The notes beneath the pieces were generated by a model. That model was not told the DNA's origin, searched no databases, and was given only the letters and a program-made list of their open reading frames with translations. The position numbers and the translations under genes were made by a program. Shown here piece after piece: positions 34,794 to 42,544 of a DNA stretch of 64,000 bases (positions within the stretch are counted from its first letter, which is position 1; each line of letters opens with the position of its first letter). Location of the stretch: positions 1 to 64,000 of the forward strand of contig CAJTPH010000015.1 of the NCBI GenBank assembly GCA_910578215.1, read 5' to 3'. This DNA comes from an uncultured Acetatifactor sp. (GTDB taxonomy: Bacteria > Bacillota > Clostridia > Lachnospirales > Lachnospiraceae).

Positions 34794-37169
34794 ATGCGGC
34801 GGCCTTTGCTTTGGGTTGCCCTTTGCCTGGTCGTGATTGCCGCGCTGCGGCTGGAGACGGGAGGCGGCGGTTCTCGGGCGGGAGATGCGGGCGCAAGCCG
34901 GCTTGAGGCCTATGAACAGCTTACCATAACCGGGCAGGTATACCAAAAGGATGATGAATCCGTTTGTCTTAAATCGGTAAATCTTATAACATCCGAATCT
35001 TTAGAATTCAAATCAAACGTACTTTCAAACGTAGAATCACAACATAAAATTCCAATCGGGGAAAATATAAAATGCGAGCTTGCGGGAGCGGACCGGCTGC
35101 TCTTGGGCAGCGTAGTGACGGTGTCGGGGACGTTTATGCCCTTTTCACAGGCGTCCAATCCGGGAGAGTTTGACGCGGAGGAATATTATAACACCTTAAA
35201 AATCGGCGGACGGCTGGTGAAGGCAGAGCTGTTGGGCGCGGGTAAAAGCTTCTGGAGGGTAAGAGAGGGACTGTATGGGCTGAAAACCTGCTTTAAGCGG
35301 CGCCTGTACGGGATTTTCCCGGAGAGGGAGGCGTCCGTCATGAGCGCCCTTCTGCTGGGGGACAAGTCAGGGCTGGATGCGCAGGTAAAGGATTTGTATA
35401 AAAGAAACGGCATTCTGCATATCTTGAGCATTTCTTCCCTCCACATTACCATTATCGGCATGAGCGTCTATAAGCTGCTGCGCAGGACGGGGCTGCCCAT
35501 TGGGGCGGCAGCGTGCGCAGGCAGCGTTCTGCTGGTTCTGTATGGCGGCATGACGGGTTTCTCCGTGTCTGCGTGCCGTGCCATCGGCATGTACCTGCTC
35601 AGGATGCTTGCGGAGCTTTTGGGCAGGACCTATGACATGCTGATTGCGCTGGGAGTGCTGGCGGCGGTGATGGTGACGGCCAATCCCTGCTATCTGCGGC
35701 ACAGCGGTTTCCTGCTCTCCTTTACCTCGGTGCTGGGCATCGGCGTGGTTTACAGGAATTTATTGCCCCGGAGGGAGGAGCCGCTTGAAAATCGAAACCG
35801 ATGGAAAAGGTGGAAGAAAATCAGGAAAAGCTTTCTGCAGTCGCTGCTTTCAGGTCTTTCCGTCACATTGGCTACCCTGCCGGTGCAGCTTTGGTTCTAT
35901 TATGAGGCGCCGGTCTATTCGGTGCTGCTCAATCTGCTTGTGCTGCCGTTTATGAAGCCCTTGGTGATAACGGGGCTAATGGTTATGCTGCTTCCGGGAA
36001 CGGGATTTTTGGGCGGTGCGGACAGCCTGATTTTAAAAGGCTATGAGCTGCTGTGCGGCTGCTTTGACGGACTGCCCTTCCGAGCCTGGAATCCGGGGAG
36101 GCCGGCAGTGTGGCAGATCGCGGCGTACTATGGCATTTTATTGGGAGTGGTCCGGTTTGCCGGGCGTAAGAGAGAGAAAGGTCTGCCGGAACAGGAAAAA
36201 ATCCGCGGCAAAAGGCTTCTGCCCATGAAGTGCCCTGAGATTGGGACAAGGCTGCTTTCTGCGGCGGCGCTGTCCGCAGCAGTACTGCTTCTGGGAGTCA
36301 GGCCGCCGGCGGAAAACAGGGCGGTGTTTCTGGATGTGGGGCAGGGCGACTGTATTCTGGTGCAGACCGCATCAGGGGAAAACTATCTGTTTGACTGCGG
36401 AAGCAGCAGTCGGAGCGGCGTGGGAAGGTATGTGCTGCTGCCCTTTATGAAATATAACGGGATACGTAAGCTGGACGCGGTATTTTTGTCCCATCCGGAC
36501 GCGGACCATGTAAACGGCGTCATGGAACTCCTTTCCCTTGCGGGAGAGAACGAAATTGAGATCAGGCAGCTGATCCTGCCTGCGGCGGAGGAGGCGGAGG
36601 CGCAGTTTCAGGACGTTATACGGGCAGCCGGGCAATGCCAGGCTTCGCGGCAGCAGCCTGTTTCGGGCGGCAAAATTACGGCAGTGCCGGTGCGCTGCCT
36701 GGCGGCGGGAGAGAGCTGGCGGTGCAGGGGCGCGGAATTTCTGTGCCTGCATCCCCGGGAGGGATGGCCGGCGGCGGAGGAAAACGCGTACTCTCTGTGT
36801 GTCTATGTCAGGTTTGCGGAAGGGCTGTCATTGCTTTTGACCGGAGATGTGGAAGGGGAGGGAGAAAGGGCTCTGATCGGGGAGCTGAGGGAGAGGGGAA
36901 TCGGGGCTGTCACCGTTTTAAAGACCGCCCATCACGGCTCCCGCAACGCCACCTCCCGGGAATTCCTTGCCCAGGTAAAGCCGCAGATTGCGGTTATTTC
37001 CTGCGGCAGAAACAACCGTTATGGCCATCCTCATGAGGAGCTGCTGGAACGGCTGAGGGGCGGGGGTACGAACGTGTACCTGACGCCGGAGAGCGGCGCG
37101 GTAACCGTACGGGCAGGGGGTAAAATGGTGATGGTAAAAGAATTCCTGTCACAGCACGGACAGAATTAG
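34794..37169 (+). CDS. comEC: ComEC/Rec2 DNA-internalisation channel
   Basis: A 791-residue membrane protein that moves single-stranded DNA into the cell during transformation. An N-terminal soluble domain (about 40-150), a multi-helix competence domain (about 180-500, with LSISSLHITIIGMSVYKLL) and a C-terminal metallo-beta-lactamase domain (about 515-790: FLDVGQGDC, FLSHPDADHVNG, LLTGDVEGEGE, KTAHHGSRN) are all present and uninterrupted. RBS AAGGAGGG. Bases around 34965-35080 are clearly richer in A+T than the rest. The 3' end overlaps holA by 21 bases, tail to tail. Confidence 0.95.
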   Translation: MRRPLLWVALCLVVIAALRLETGGGGSRAGDAGASRLEAYEQLTITGQVYQKDDESVCLKSVNLITSESLEFKSNVLSNVESQHKIPIGENIKCELAGADRLLLGSVVTVSGTFMPFSQASNPGEFDAEEYYNTLKIGGRLVKAELLGAGKSFWRVREGLYGLKTCFKRRLYGIFPEREASVMSALLLGDKSGLDAQVKDLYKRNGILHILSISSLHITIIGMSVYKLLRRTGLPIGAAACAGSVLLVLYGGMTGFSVSACRAIGMYLLRMLAELLGRTYDMLIALGVLAAVMVTANPCYLRHSGFLLSFTSVLGIGVVYRNLLPRREEPLENRNRWKRWKKIRKSFLQSLLSGLSVTLATLPVQLWFYYEAPVYSVLLNLLVLPFMKPLVITGLMVMLLPGTGFLGGADSLILKGYELLCGCFDGLPFRAWNPGRPAVWQIAAYYGILLGVVRFAGRKREKGLPEQEKIRGKRLLPMKCPEIGTRLLSAAALSAAVLLLGVRPPAENRAVFLDVGQGDCILVQTASGENYLFDCGSSSRSGVGRYVLLPFMKYNGIRKLDAVFLSHPDADHVNGVMELLSLAGENEIEIRQLILPAAEEAEAQFQDVIRAAGQCQASRQQPVSGGKITAVPVRCLAAGESWRCRGAEFLCLHPREGWPAAEENAYSLCVYVRFAEGLSLLLTGDVEGEGERALIGELRERGIGAVTVLKTAHHGSRNATSREFLAQVKPQIAVISCGRNNRYGHPHEELLERLRGGGTNVYLTPESGAVTVRAGGKMVMVKEFLSQHGQN

Positions 37170-38123
37170 AATTTCCACACTCATTACATCGTTCATGCGT
37201 CCGGTTTTAACCGCTTCCTCCGCTTCCACACATCTTTCCACCGCCGTTCGCAGGGCAGCGGCTTTAAATTTTGCCGCCTGATTCAGGTATTTGGAGGCGA
37301 TAAAGGGAGCGACCCCAAGCCTGGAGCCGACGGTACGATTGTCATAGCCCCTTGACTTCAGCTCCTTTGCCTGCAGAAGCATATTGCACTGTCTGGCGAT
37401 GAGGAACAGAATTCTCATGGGCGGCTCCTTCAGGGCCAGCAGGTCGTAGTACAGGTCAAGGGCGCGCTTTTGCTGTCTGTCCGCAATGGCATTTATCATG
37501 TCGAAGATGTGGTTTCCGATGCGGGTGGTGCAGACGGCTTCCACGTCGGCATCGGTGACGACCTCCCTGTCCATGCAATAACAGACCAGCTTTTCCAGCT
37601 CCATCTGAATATTATCCATGTCGGTGCCCGTCTTGGAGAGCAGAAGCTGGACGGTGCTCTCCGTAATCCTTTTATTGTCCTTTGCCAGAACGCCGGCGGC
37701 CCAGCGCATCAGTGTCTTTTCGTCCTGAACGGCAAACTCGGCGGCATAGCCCTTTGACTGAACGGCCTTGAAAAGCTTGCTGCGCTTGTCCACCTCACTC
37801 TCCGTAAAGACAAGGAATGCGGTCTCGCACGGGGCGGCAAGATATTCCGCCAGCTGTTCGCCGCCGGATTTAAACAGCCCGCTGTTCGCAATGAAGATTA
37901 CCCGGCGCTCGGCGAGAAAGGGAAGCGTCTCGGCAAGGTCGATGATCTCGCCCACAACCATGTTTTTTCCCTCGTAAAAATGTGTGTTCATGGTATCGCC
38001 GTCTCCGCACAGAGCCTTCTGCAGCCGCTCCCTGTACTGTCTGCGCAGATACCGCTCCTCGCCGTAGAGCAGGTACGCATGCCTGAAATTTCCCTGTTTA
38101 ATATCTTCATTGATCTGCTTCAT
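37149..38123 (-). CDS. holA: DNA polymerase III subunit delta
   Basis: A 324-residue clamp-loader subunit that opens the sliding clamp. YLLYGEERYLRRQYRERL at the start, LVFTESEVDKRSKLFK in the middle and the C-terminal collar region (LLALKEPPMRILFLIARQ, LGVAPFIASKYLNQA) match HolA. The Met at 38123 follows AGGACGG; the longer frame has no RBS. It converges on comEC with a 21-base overlap of coding ends, an arrangement also known near comEC in other Firmicutes. Confidence 0.95.
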   Translation of the reverse strand: MKQINEDIKQGNFRHAYLLYGEERYLRRQYRERLQKALCGDGDTMNTHFYEGKNMVVGEIIDLAETLPFLAERRVIFIANSGLFKSGGEQLAEYLAAPCETAFLVFTESEVDKRSKLFKAVQSKGYAAEFAVQDEKTLMRWAAGVLAKDNKRITESTVQLLLSKTGTDMDNIQMELEKLVCYCMDREVVTDADVEAVCTTRIGNHIFDMINAIADRQQKRALDLYYDLLALKEPPMRILFLIARQCNMLLQAKELKSRGYDNRTVGSRLGVAPFIASKYLNQAAKFKAAALRTAVERCVEAEEAVKTGRMNDVMSVEILILSVL

Positions 38124-38312
38124 ACATAAACCGTCCTTTTGGATTCTACATAACAGCCGCGTCTTGAGAAGGGCTTTTATGGCTATGTACCTATTGTGCA
38201 ATTGAAGGGAGGCTGATGTCAAGAGGAATTTGCGGCGTTTTTCTTGTAAAGTTAATTATAATATGATAAAATATAAACGCTGTTGAACAATAAGATTTGG
38301 AGGTACATACCA

Positions 38313-39782
38313 ATGAAATTTTCTGAAAAAGCTTATGTAAACCGCACGGCGATCATGGGGCACACCATCATCGATACGATTTTGCTGATCGCCTATGCCC
38401 TGGAGCTGTTTAAAGGGTCCAGGACATTGGGGTATTTTTCCCTTTTTGCCCTTCTGTGTGTGGTTCCCGTTGTTCTGGAATGGGTCCTTTACAAAAAGAA
38501 TCCCGAAACTGCCGCCGCCAAGCATTTAATGTGTGTGGCATATGGGATACTGTATATTTTCGTAATTTTTACCACTAACAGTATTCTGCCCTACACTTAC
38601 GCGTTCCCCATGTTTATGGTGATTATTTTATATACGGATCTGCGCGCCTGCATTATCGCCGGTATGGGAGCCTTTGCCGCGAATGTGGGCTATGTGATAT
38701 ACCATGCGCTTACGGCGGGGTATGCGCAGGAGGAAATACCCGATGTGGAAATCAAGGTCATGAGCGTACTGCTTACCGTAATTTTTATGTGTATGGTGAC
38801 AAAGGCGGTAAAGAAGGTAAATCAGGAGAAGATGAAGCTGATTCGGTCCCAGGCGGATGCAGCGCAGGAGATGACGGAGCATATTCTGCACACCTCCGAC
38901 AGCATGATTGACGGAATCGGCGATGCGGCGGGGAAGGTCGGCCTGTTAGGGGAATCCATGACGAAGATCCATGATTCCATGAGCGAGGTGTCTACGGGAA
39001 GCACGGAGACGGCGGAGGCCATCCAGGCTCAGCTGGAGCGCACGGAGCAGATTCAGGATCAGATTTCCAGGGTAAAGCAGACCGCTTCCCGGATTGAGAA
39101 AAACATGAGTGACACAGGCCAGAAGGTTGGCGAAGGAAAGATACAGATGGAAACGCTTTCCCGGCATGTGGAGAAATCCACTGCGGCAAACGGGCAGATG
39201 ATTGACCAGATGAAGGCGCTTGGCGAGTACACAAGCCAGATGAATATTATCATAGAAACCATTACCAGCATTGCCGGCAGCACCAGCCTGCTTGCGCTGA
39301 ATGCCAGCATCGAGGCGGCGCGGGCCGGGGAGTCTGGGAGAGGCTTTGCCGTCGTGGCGGGGCAGATTTCGGAGCTTGCGAACCAGACCAAGTCGGCTAC
39401 TGTGAACGTTACCTCCCTTATCGAGAATATAAATAAGGAGCTGAAGTCCGTGGAAACGGCGGTAGAGGTGGTAAACGACAGCAACCGGGCTAACGCGGAG
39501 AGCGCCCGGGCGGTCAGCGGAAGCTTTGCGGGCATTGCACAGGGAGCGGAGGAAATCGGCAGCCAGATACAGGCGCTTATGAAAATTGTGGCTGAGCTGG
39601 AGACGGCAAACGCCGATATCGTGGAAAATATCCAGACCATTTCCGCGATTACGGAGGAGGTTTCCGCCCATGCGGGAGAGACCTACAACTCCTGTGACAA
39701 AAACTCGGAGCTGGTGGAGGCGGTCACAAGGATAGTCGAAAATCTGAGCGCCGACGCGCAGAAGCTGAAACAGGCGGAATAG
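38313..39782 (+). CDS. Methyl-accepting chemotaxis-type signalling protein
   Basis: A 489-residue transducer. About six membrane helices fill residues 10-170, with almost no extracellular domain, so it probably senses within the membrane. A long coiled coil follows without an obvious HAMP, with the signalling hairpin at AGSTSLLALNASIEAARAGE and GFAVVAGQISELANQT. ATG at 38313 after GGAGG. No che or flagellar genes are in the window. Signal unknown. Confidence 0.92.
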   Translation: MKFSEKAYVNRTAIMGHTIIDTILLIAYALELFKGSRTLGYFSLFALLCVVPVVLEWVLYKKNPETAAAKHLMCVAYGILYIFVIFTTNSILPYTYAFPMFMVIILYTDLRACIIAGMGAFAANVGYVIYHALTAGYAQEEIPDVEIKVMSVLLTVIFMCMVTKAVKKVNQEKMKLIRSQADAAQEMTEHILHTSDSMIDGIGDAAGKVGLLGESMTKIHDSMSEVSTGSTETAEAIQAQLERTEQIQDQISRVKQTASRIEKNMSDTGQKVGEGKIQMETLSRHVEKSTAANGQMIDQMKALGEYTSQMNIIIETITSIAGSTSLLALNASIEAARAGESGRGFAVVAGQISELANQTKSATVNVTSLIENINKELKSVETAVEVVNDSNRANAESARAVSGSFAGIAQGAEEIGSQIQALMKIVAELETANADIVENIQTISAITEEVSAHAGETYNSCDKNSELVEAVTRIVENLSADAQKLKQAE

Positions 39783-39830
39783 TCGGCGAGAGCTTTTTCA
39801 AAAATTTTACAGTAAATTTTGAAATAGGAC

Positions 39831-39859
39831 TTGACTTTTAAGGCGGAAACGGTTATTAT
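39831..39859 (+). promoter_or_regulatory. Sigma-A promoter of tRNA-Arg
   Basis: TTGACT (39831-39836) and TATTAT (39854-39859) with 17 bases between, 40 bases before the tRNA. Confidence 0.75.
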
Positions 39860-39898
39860 ACATAATGTTGCAGGCTTAATGAGCCGCAACATTAGAGT

Positions 39899-39972
39899 GT
39901 GCGTTTAGCTCAGCTGGATAGAGCGTTTGGCTACGGACCAAAAGGTCGGGGGTTCGAATCCTCTAACGCACG
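39899..39972 (+). tRNA. tRNA-Arg (anticodon ACG)
   Basis: A 74-base cloverleaf. The acceptor stem is GTGCGTT/AACGCAC, the D-arm is GCTC/GAGC, the anticodon loop CTACGGA sits in a TTTGG/CCAAA stem, and TTCGAAT is the T-loop. Discriminator G. CCA is not encoded. The ACG anticodon is expected to be edited to inosine. Confidence 0.96.
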
Positions 39973-40050
39973 TTACTGTGTGCGTTTGTGCACGTTACTA
40001 GGTGCGTTTATGCACGTTACTGTGTGCGTTTGTGCACGTTACTAGGTGCG
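39968..40050 (+). repeat. 22-bp tandem repeat growing from the tRNA-Arg 3' end
   Basis: Units start at 39968, 39990, 40012 and 40034, the last cut short. Units 1 and 3 are identical (GCACGTTACTGTGTGCGTTT plus GT), as are 2 and 4 (GCACGTTACTAGGTGCG...), so the pattern also has a 44-bp period. The first five bases of unit 1 are the tRNA 3' end; GTGCGTTT equals the first eight bases of the tRNA gene. Each GTGC...GCAC pair can form a small hairpin. Confidence 0.9.
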
Positions 40051-40095
40051 GGTGTTTTGAATTTTAATGTGGTAGTGATTGGCTATGTGGGGGAG

Positions 40096-40127
40096 AGTCT
40101 CGTAACTGTGGGTTTACGGGACTTTTT
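40096..40127 (+). terminator. Terminator of the tRNA-Arg transcript
   Basis: AGTCTCGTAA (40096-40105) pairs with TTACGGGACT (40114-40123, one T-G pair), 8-base loop, then TTTTT. Confidence 0.85.
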
Positions 40128-40147
40128 CTGATAGAGAGGAGCGGAGG

Positions 40148-40414
40148 GTGGATAACCTGCGGCTTTGCAAGAAGTGTCTGATCAGAGATATGGCAGACCA
40201 GAATAAAATTTTTCAGACGCTGCGCGATTATATTGAAAATTTGGACATAGATATCAGAGCAGGGGAAGCGTTGTATGAGGAGAGACTGTCCCTGTGCAGG
40301 GAATGTGATATGCTGTTCCAGGGGATGTGCCGGAAATGCGGCTGCTATGTGGAGCTGCGCGCGGCAGTAAAGGCGAACGGCTGTCCCGGAAAAAGATGGC
40401 GGGAGGAAGGTTAG
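40148..40414 (+). CDS. Small cysteine-rich protein (DUF6171-like)
   Basis: An 88-residue cytosolic protein with GTG start after GGAGCGGAG. Cysteine pairs CKKC, CREC and CRKCGC plus two single Cys suggest a zinc ribbon. It resembles the DUF6171 family of Lachnospiraceae; function unknown. It lies 12 bases upstream of the DUF1700-like gene, probably in one operon. Confidence 0.8.
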   Translation: MDNLRLCKKCLIRDMADQNKIFQTLRDYIENLDIDIRAGEALYEERLSLCRECDMLFQGMCRKCGCYVELRAAVKANGCPGKRWREEG

Positions 40415-40426
40415 AACGGGAGCTAT

Positions 40427-40873
40427 ATGACAAAGCAGGATTTTTTGGATAAGTTGAGAATTGCTTTAAGCGGAAGGGTAAATCCCGAGGTAGTTGCGGA
40501 GAATATTGACTACTATTCGGATTATATCAATGTGGAGATCCGCAAGGGAAGAAGCGAGGAGGATGTGATGCAGGCGCTCGGGGACCCGCGGCTGATAGCA
40601 AAAACCATTGCGGAGACGAATCCGATACAGGCAGGCGTAAGAGGCGGCTATGCGGACGAGGAGCAGGGCAGCTCAAGGGACGGGCAGTACGGTATGCCCT
40701 CCGGTCCACGGCTTTTCAGGCTTCCCCTCTGGGTGTGGCTGGTGCTGGTCATCATAGCAGCGGTGCTTGTGGTAAGTGCGGTATTTTCTGTTCTTTCCAT
40801 GATTTTGCCGGTTCTTCTGCCGATTCTTGTGGTTTTGTTTCTGGTTAAACTGTTTCGGGACTGGTTTCAGTAA
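40427..40873 (+). CDS. DUF1700-like (HAAS-type) membrane protein
   Basis: A 148-residue protein. The N-terminal about 65 residues (FLDKLRIALSG...YYSDYINVEIRKGRSEEDVMQALGDPRLIAKTI) are the helical domain of DUF1700/HAAS proteins, often found beside PadR regulators. Two adjoining hydrophobic stretches fill about 97-140. No PadR gene is present here. Function unknown. Confidence 0.82.
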   Translation: MTKQDFLDKLRIALSGRVNPEVVAENIDYYSDYINVEIRKGRSEEDVMQALGDPRLIAKTIAETNPIQAGVRGGYADEEQGSSRDGQYGMPSGPRLFRLPLWVWLVLVIIAAVLVVSAVFSVLSMILPVLLPILVVLFLVKLFRDWFQ

Positions 40874-40885
40874 CGATAAGCAAAA

Positions 40886-40921
40886 AATATGAGCCGTCGG
40901 AGGGGACCGATGGCTCATATT
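40886..40921 (-). terminator. 15-bp hairpin, terminator-like on the minus strand
   Basis: AATATGAGCC (40886-40895) pairs with GGCTCATATT (40912-40921), extended by GTCGG/CCGAT. The run of A at 40882-40887 is a U-run only for minus-strand RNA, although the gene before it is on the plus strand. It may act as a transcript end in both directions or block antisense reading. Confidence 0.5.
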
Positions 40922-41049
40922 GAGGGGAGTATAAATAATAAGGGTCATAAACAGATGGATGAAAGGTTTATCTGTTTACAAGCATATTATAGTACTAATT
41001 TCCTAATAAGGCAATACTAAAATAGTACCAAAGTACCAATGAAATTTAA

Positions 41050-41079
41050 GCATATTTTTTGTGCGAATTTGCCATACTA
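41050..41079 (+). promoter_or_regulatory. Sigma-G-like forespore promoter
   Basis: GCATA (41050-41054) and CATACTA (41073-41079) with 18 bases between agree fully with the sigma-G consensus GHATR, 17-18, CATWHTA. The ATG of the Asn-rich peptide is 36 bases after the -10. Confidence 0.72.
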
Positions 41080-41114
41080 CTCCTGTAACTAGTCAACAAC
41101 AGGAGGTATGAACC

Positions 41115-41279
41115 ATGGATAACAATAACAATAAGTATAATAACAGCAATTCTGAGAACTGCAAGAACAGCACTCAGAACAACAACCAGAACAACAATCA
41201 GAAAAACAATCAGAACAACAATCAGAACAAGAACAACAACCAGAATCAGAACAAGAACAATCAGAACGACAACTACTAA
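41115..41279 (+). CDS. Asn/Gln-rich 54-residue peptide, likely forespore-expressed
   Basis: A short reading frame with perfect AGGAGG 8 bases upstream of the ATG, a sigma-G-like promoter and its own terminator. The product is over half Asn, with Gln and Lys (runs such as NQNNNQNKNNNQNQ), a single Cys at about position 15 and a C-terminal Tyr. It has no signal peptide or hydrophobic region. Composition recalls gamma-type small acid-soluble spore proteins, which are Gln/Asn-rich amino-acid stores, but no germination-protease site is recognised. It is too short for most ORF cut-offs. Function as a spore core or coat component is inference. Confidence 0.72.
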   Translation: MDNNNNKYNNSNSENCKNSTQNNNQNNNQKNNQNNNQNKNNNQNQNKNNQNDNY

Positions 41280-41289
41280 GGCGTTACGT

Positions 41290-41315
41290 AATAGGGGCAC
41301 TTCGGTGTCCCTATT
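41290..41315 (+). terminator. Hairpin terminator of the Asn-rich peptide gene
   Basis: AATAGGGGCAC (41290-41300) pairs with GTGTCCCTATT (41305-41315) around a TTCG loop, one G-T pair. Only a short T tract follows. Confidence 0.8.
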
Positions 41316-41393
41316 TACATATTCGGAAAAAAATTGTATACTTAATTGGCGGCTATGCCAAGTATACATAATAATACGGATGAGAGGGAGATA

Positions 41394-42542
41394 ATGCGAA
41401 AATTTGAATTGATAGTTCCCTGCCATTTTGGAATGGAATCGGTCTTAAAAAAAGAAATCGACGACCTTGGCTATGATATTACGGAGGTGGCGGACGGCAG
41501 AGTAACCTTTTTCGGGGATGAGGAGGCGGTGTGCCGCGCCAATATATTCTTGAGAACGGCGGAACGCGTTTTAATAAAGATAGGAAGCTTTCATGCGGAG
41601 AGCTTTGAGGAGCTTTTCCAGGGGACGAAGAAGCTGCCCTGGGAGGAGTACATACCCGTGAACGGGAAATTCTGGGTAGCAAAGGCGGCAAGCATAAAAT
41701 CCGCGCTTTTCAGCCCTTCCGATATACAGTCCATTATGAAAAAGGCCATGGTAGAGCGCATGAAGGAGGCTTATCACATTGAATGGTTTCCGGAGGACGG
41801 CGACAGCTTTCCGGTGAGGGCTTTTTTGATGAAGGATGAGGTCACGGTGGGACTGGATACCACCGGGGAATCCCTTCACAAGAGAGGATACCGCAGGCTG
41901 ACCGCAAAGGCGCCCATTGCGGAAAATCTGGCGGCGGCGCTGATTATGCTGACGCCCTGGAACAAGAGCAGGATACTTGTGGACCCCTTCTGCGGAAGCG
42001 GAACCATTCCCATCGAGGCGGCGATGATGGCGGCGTCCGTGGCGCCGGGAATGCACAGGACTTTTACGGCGCAGAATTGGAAGCATATTGTGAAGACAGA
42101 GCTTTGGAACGAAGCTTTGGAGGAAGCGGCGGAGCTGATAGACATGACGGCGGACCCTGATATCCAGGGGTATGATATCGACGACGGGATGGTGGAAATC
42201 GCAAGGCAGAATGCAAGGCTGGCGGGAGTGGATAAACTGATTCATTTTCAGAGGAGAGACGTGGAAAAGCTCAGCCATCCTAAAAAGTACGGCTTTCTGA
42301 TTACGAATCCGCCCTATGGTGAACGGCTGCAGGACAACGAGCTTTCCGCGCTGTACCGGACTGTCGGGGAGAGGTACAGGGAGCTTGACTCGTGGAGCCT
42401 GTATCTGATCACGTCGTATGAAAATGCCGAAAGGGATATCGGGCGTAAGGCAGACAAAAACCGCAAGGTTTATAACGGAATGTTAAAAGCCTACTATTAT
42501 CAGTTTCTGGGACCTAAGCCTCCCAGGGCGGGAAAAAGGTAA
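41394..42542 (+). CDS. THUMP-domain rRNA N2-guanine methyltransferase (YpsC/RlmL-like)
   Basis: A 382-residue RNA methyltransferase. An N-terminal ferredoxin-like/THUMP RNA-binding region (about 1-160) is followed by a SAM-binding fold with VDPFCGSGTIPIEAAM as motif I, YDIDDGMVEIARQNA, and the catalytic NPPYGERL. This combination is shared by YpsC and the N-terminal half of RlmL, which methylate G in 23S rRNA; the exact site is not predictable. ATG at 41394 after GAGAGGGAG. Confidence 0.92.
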   Translation: MRKFELIVPCHFGMESVLKKEIDDLGYDITEVADGRVTFFGDEEAVCRANIFLRTAERVLIKIGSFHAESFEELFQGTKKLPWEEYIPVNGKFWVAKAASIKSALFSPSDIQSIMKKAMVERMKEAYHIEWFPEDGDSFPVRAFLMKDEVTVGLDTTGESLHKRGYRRLTAKAPIAENLAAALIMLTPWNKSRILVDPFCGSGTIPIEAAMMAASVAPGMHRTFTAQNWKHIVKTELWNEALEEAAELIDMTADPDIQGYDIDDGMVEIARQNARLAGVDKLIHFQRRDVEKLSHPKKYGFLITNPPYGERLQDNELSALYRTVGERYRELDSWSLYLITSYENAERDIGRKADKNRKVYNGMLKAYYYQFLGPKPPRAGKR

Positions 42543-42544
42543 TA

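Noticed and set aside
39968..40050. CRISPR array
   Set aside because: Repeats are contiguous with no spacers, and no cas genes are present.
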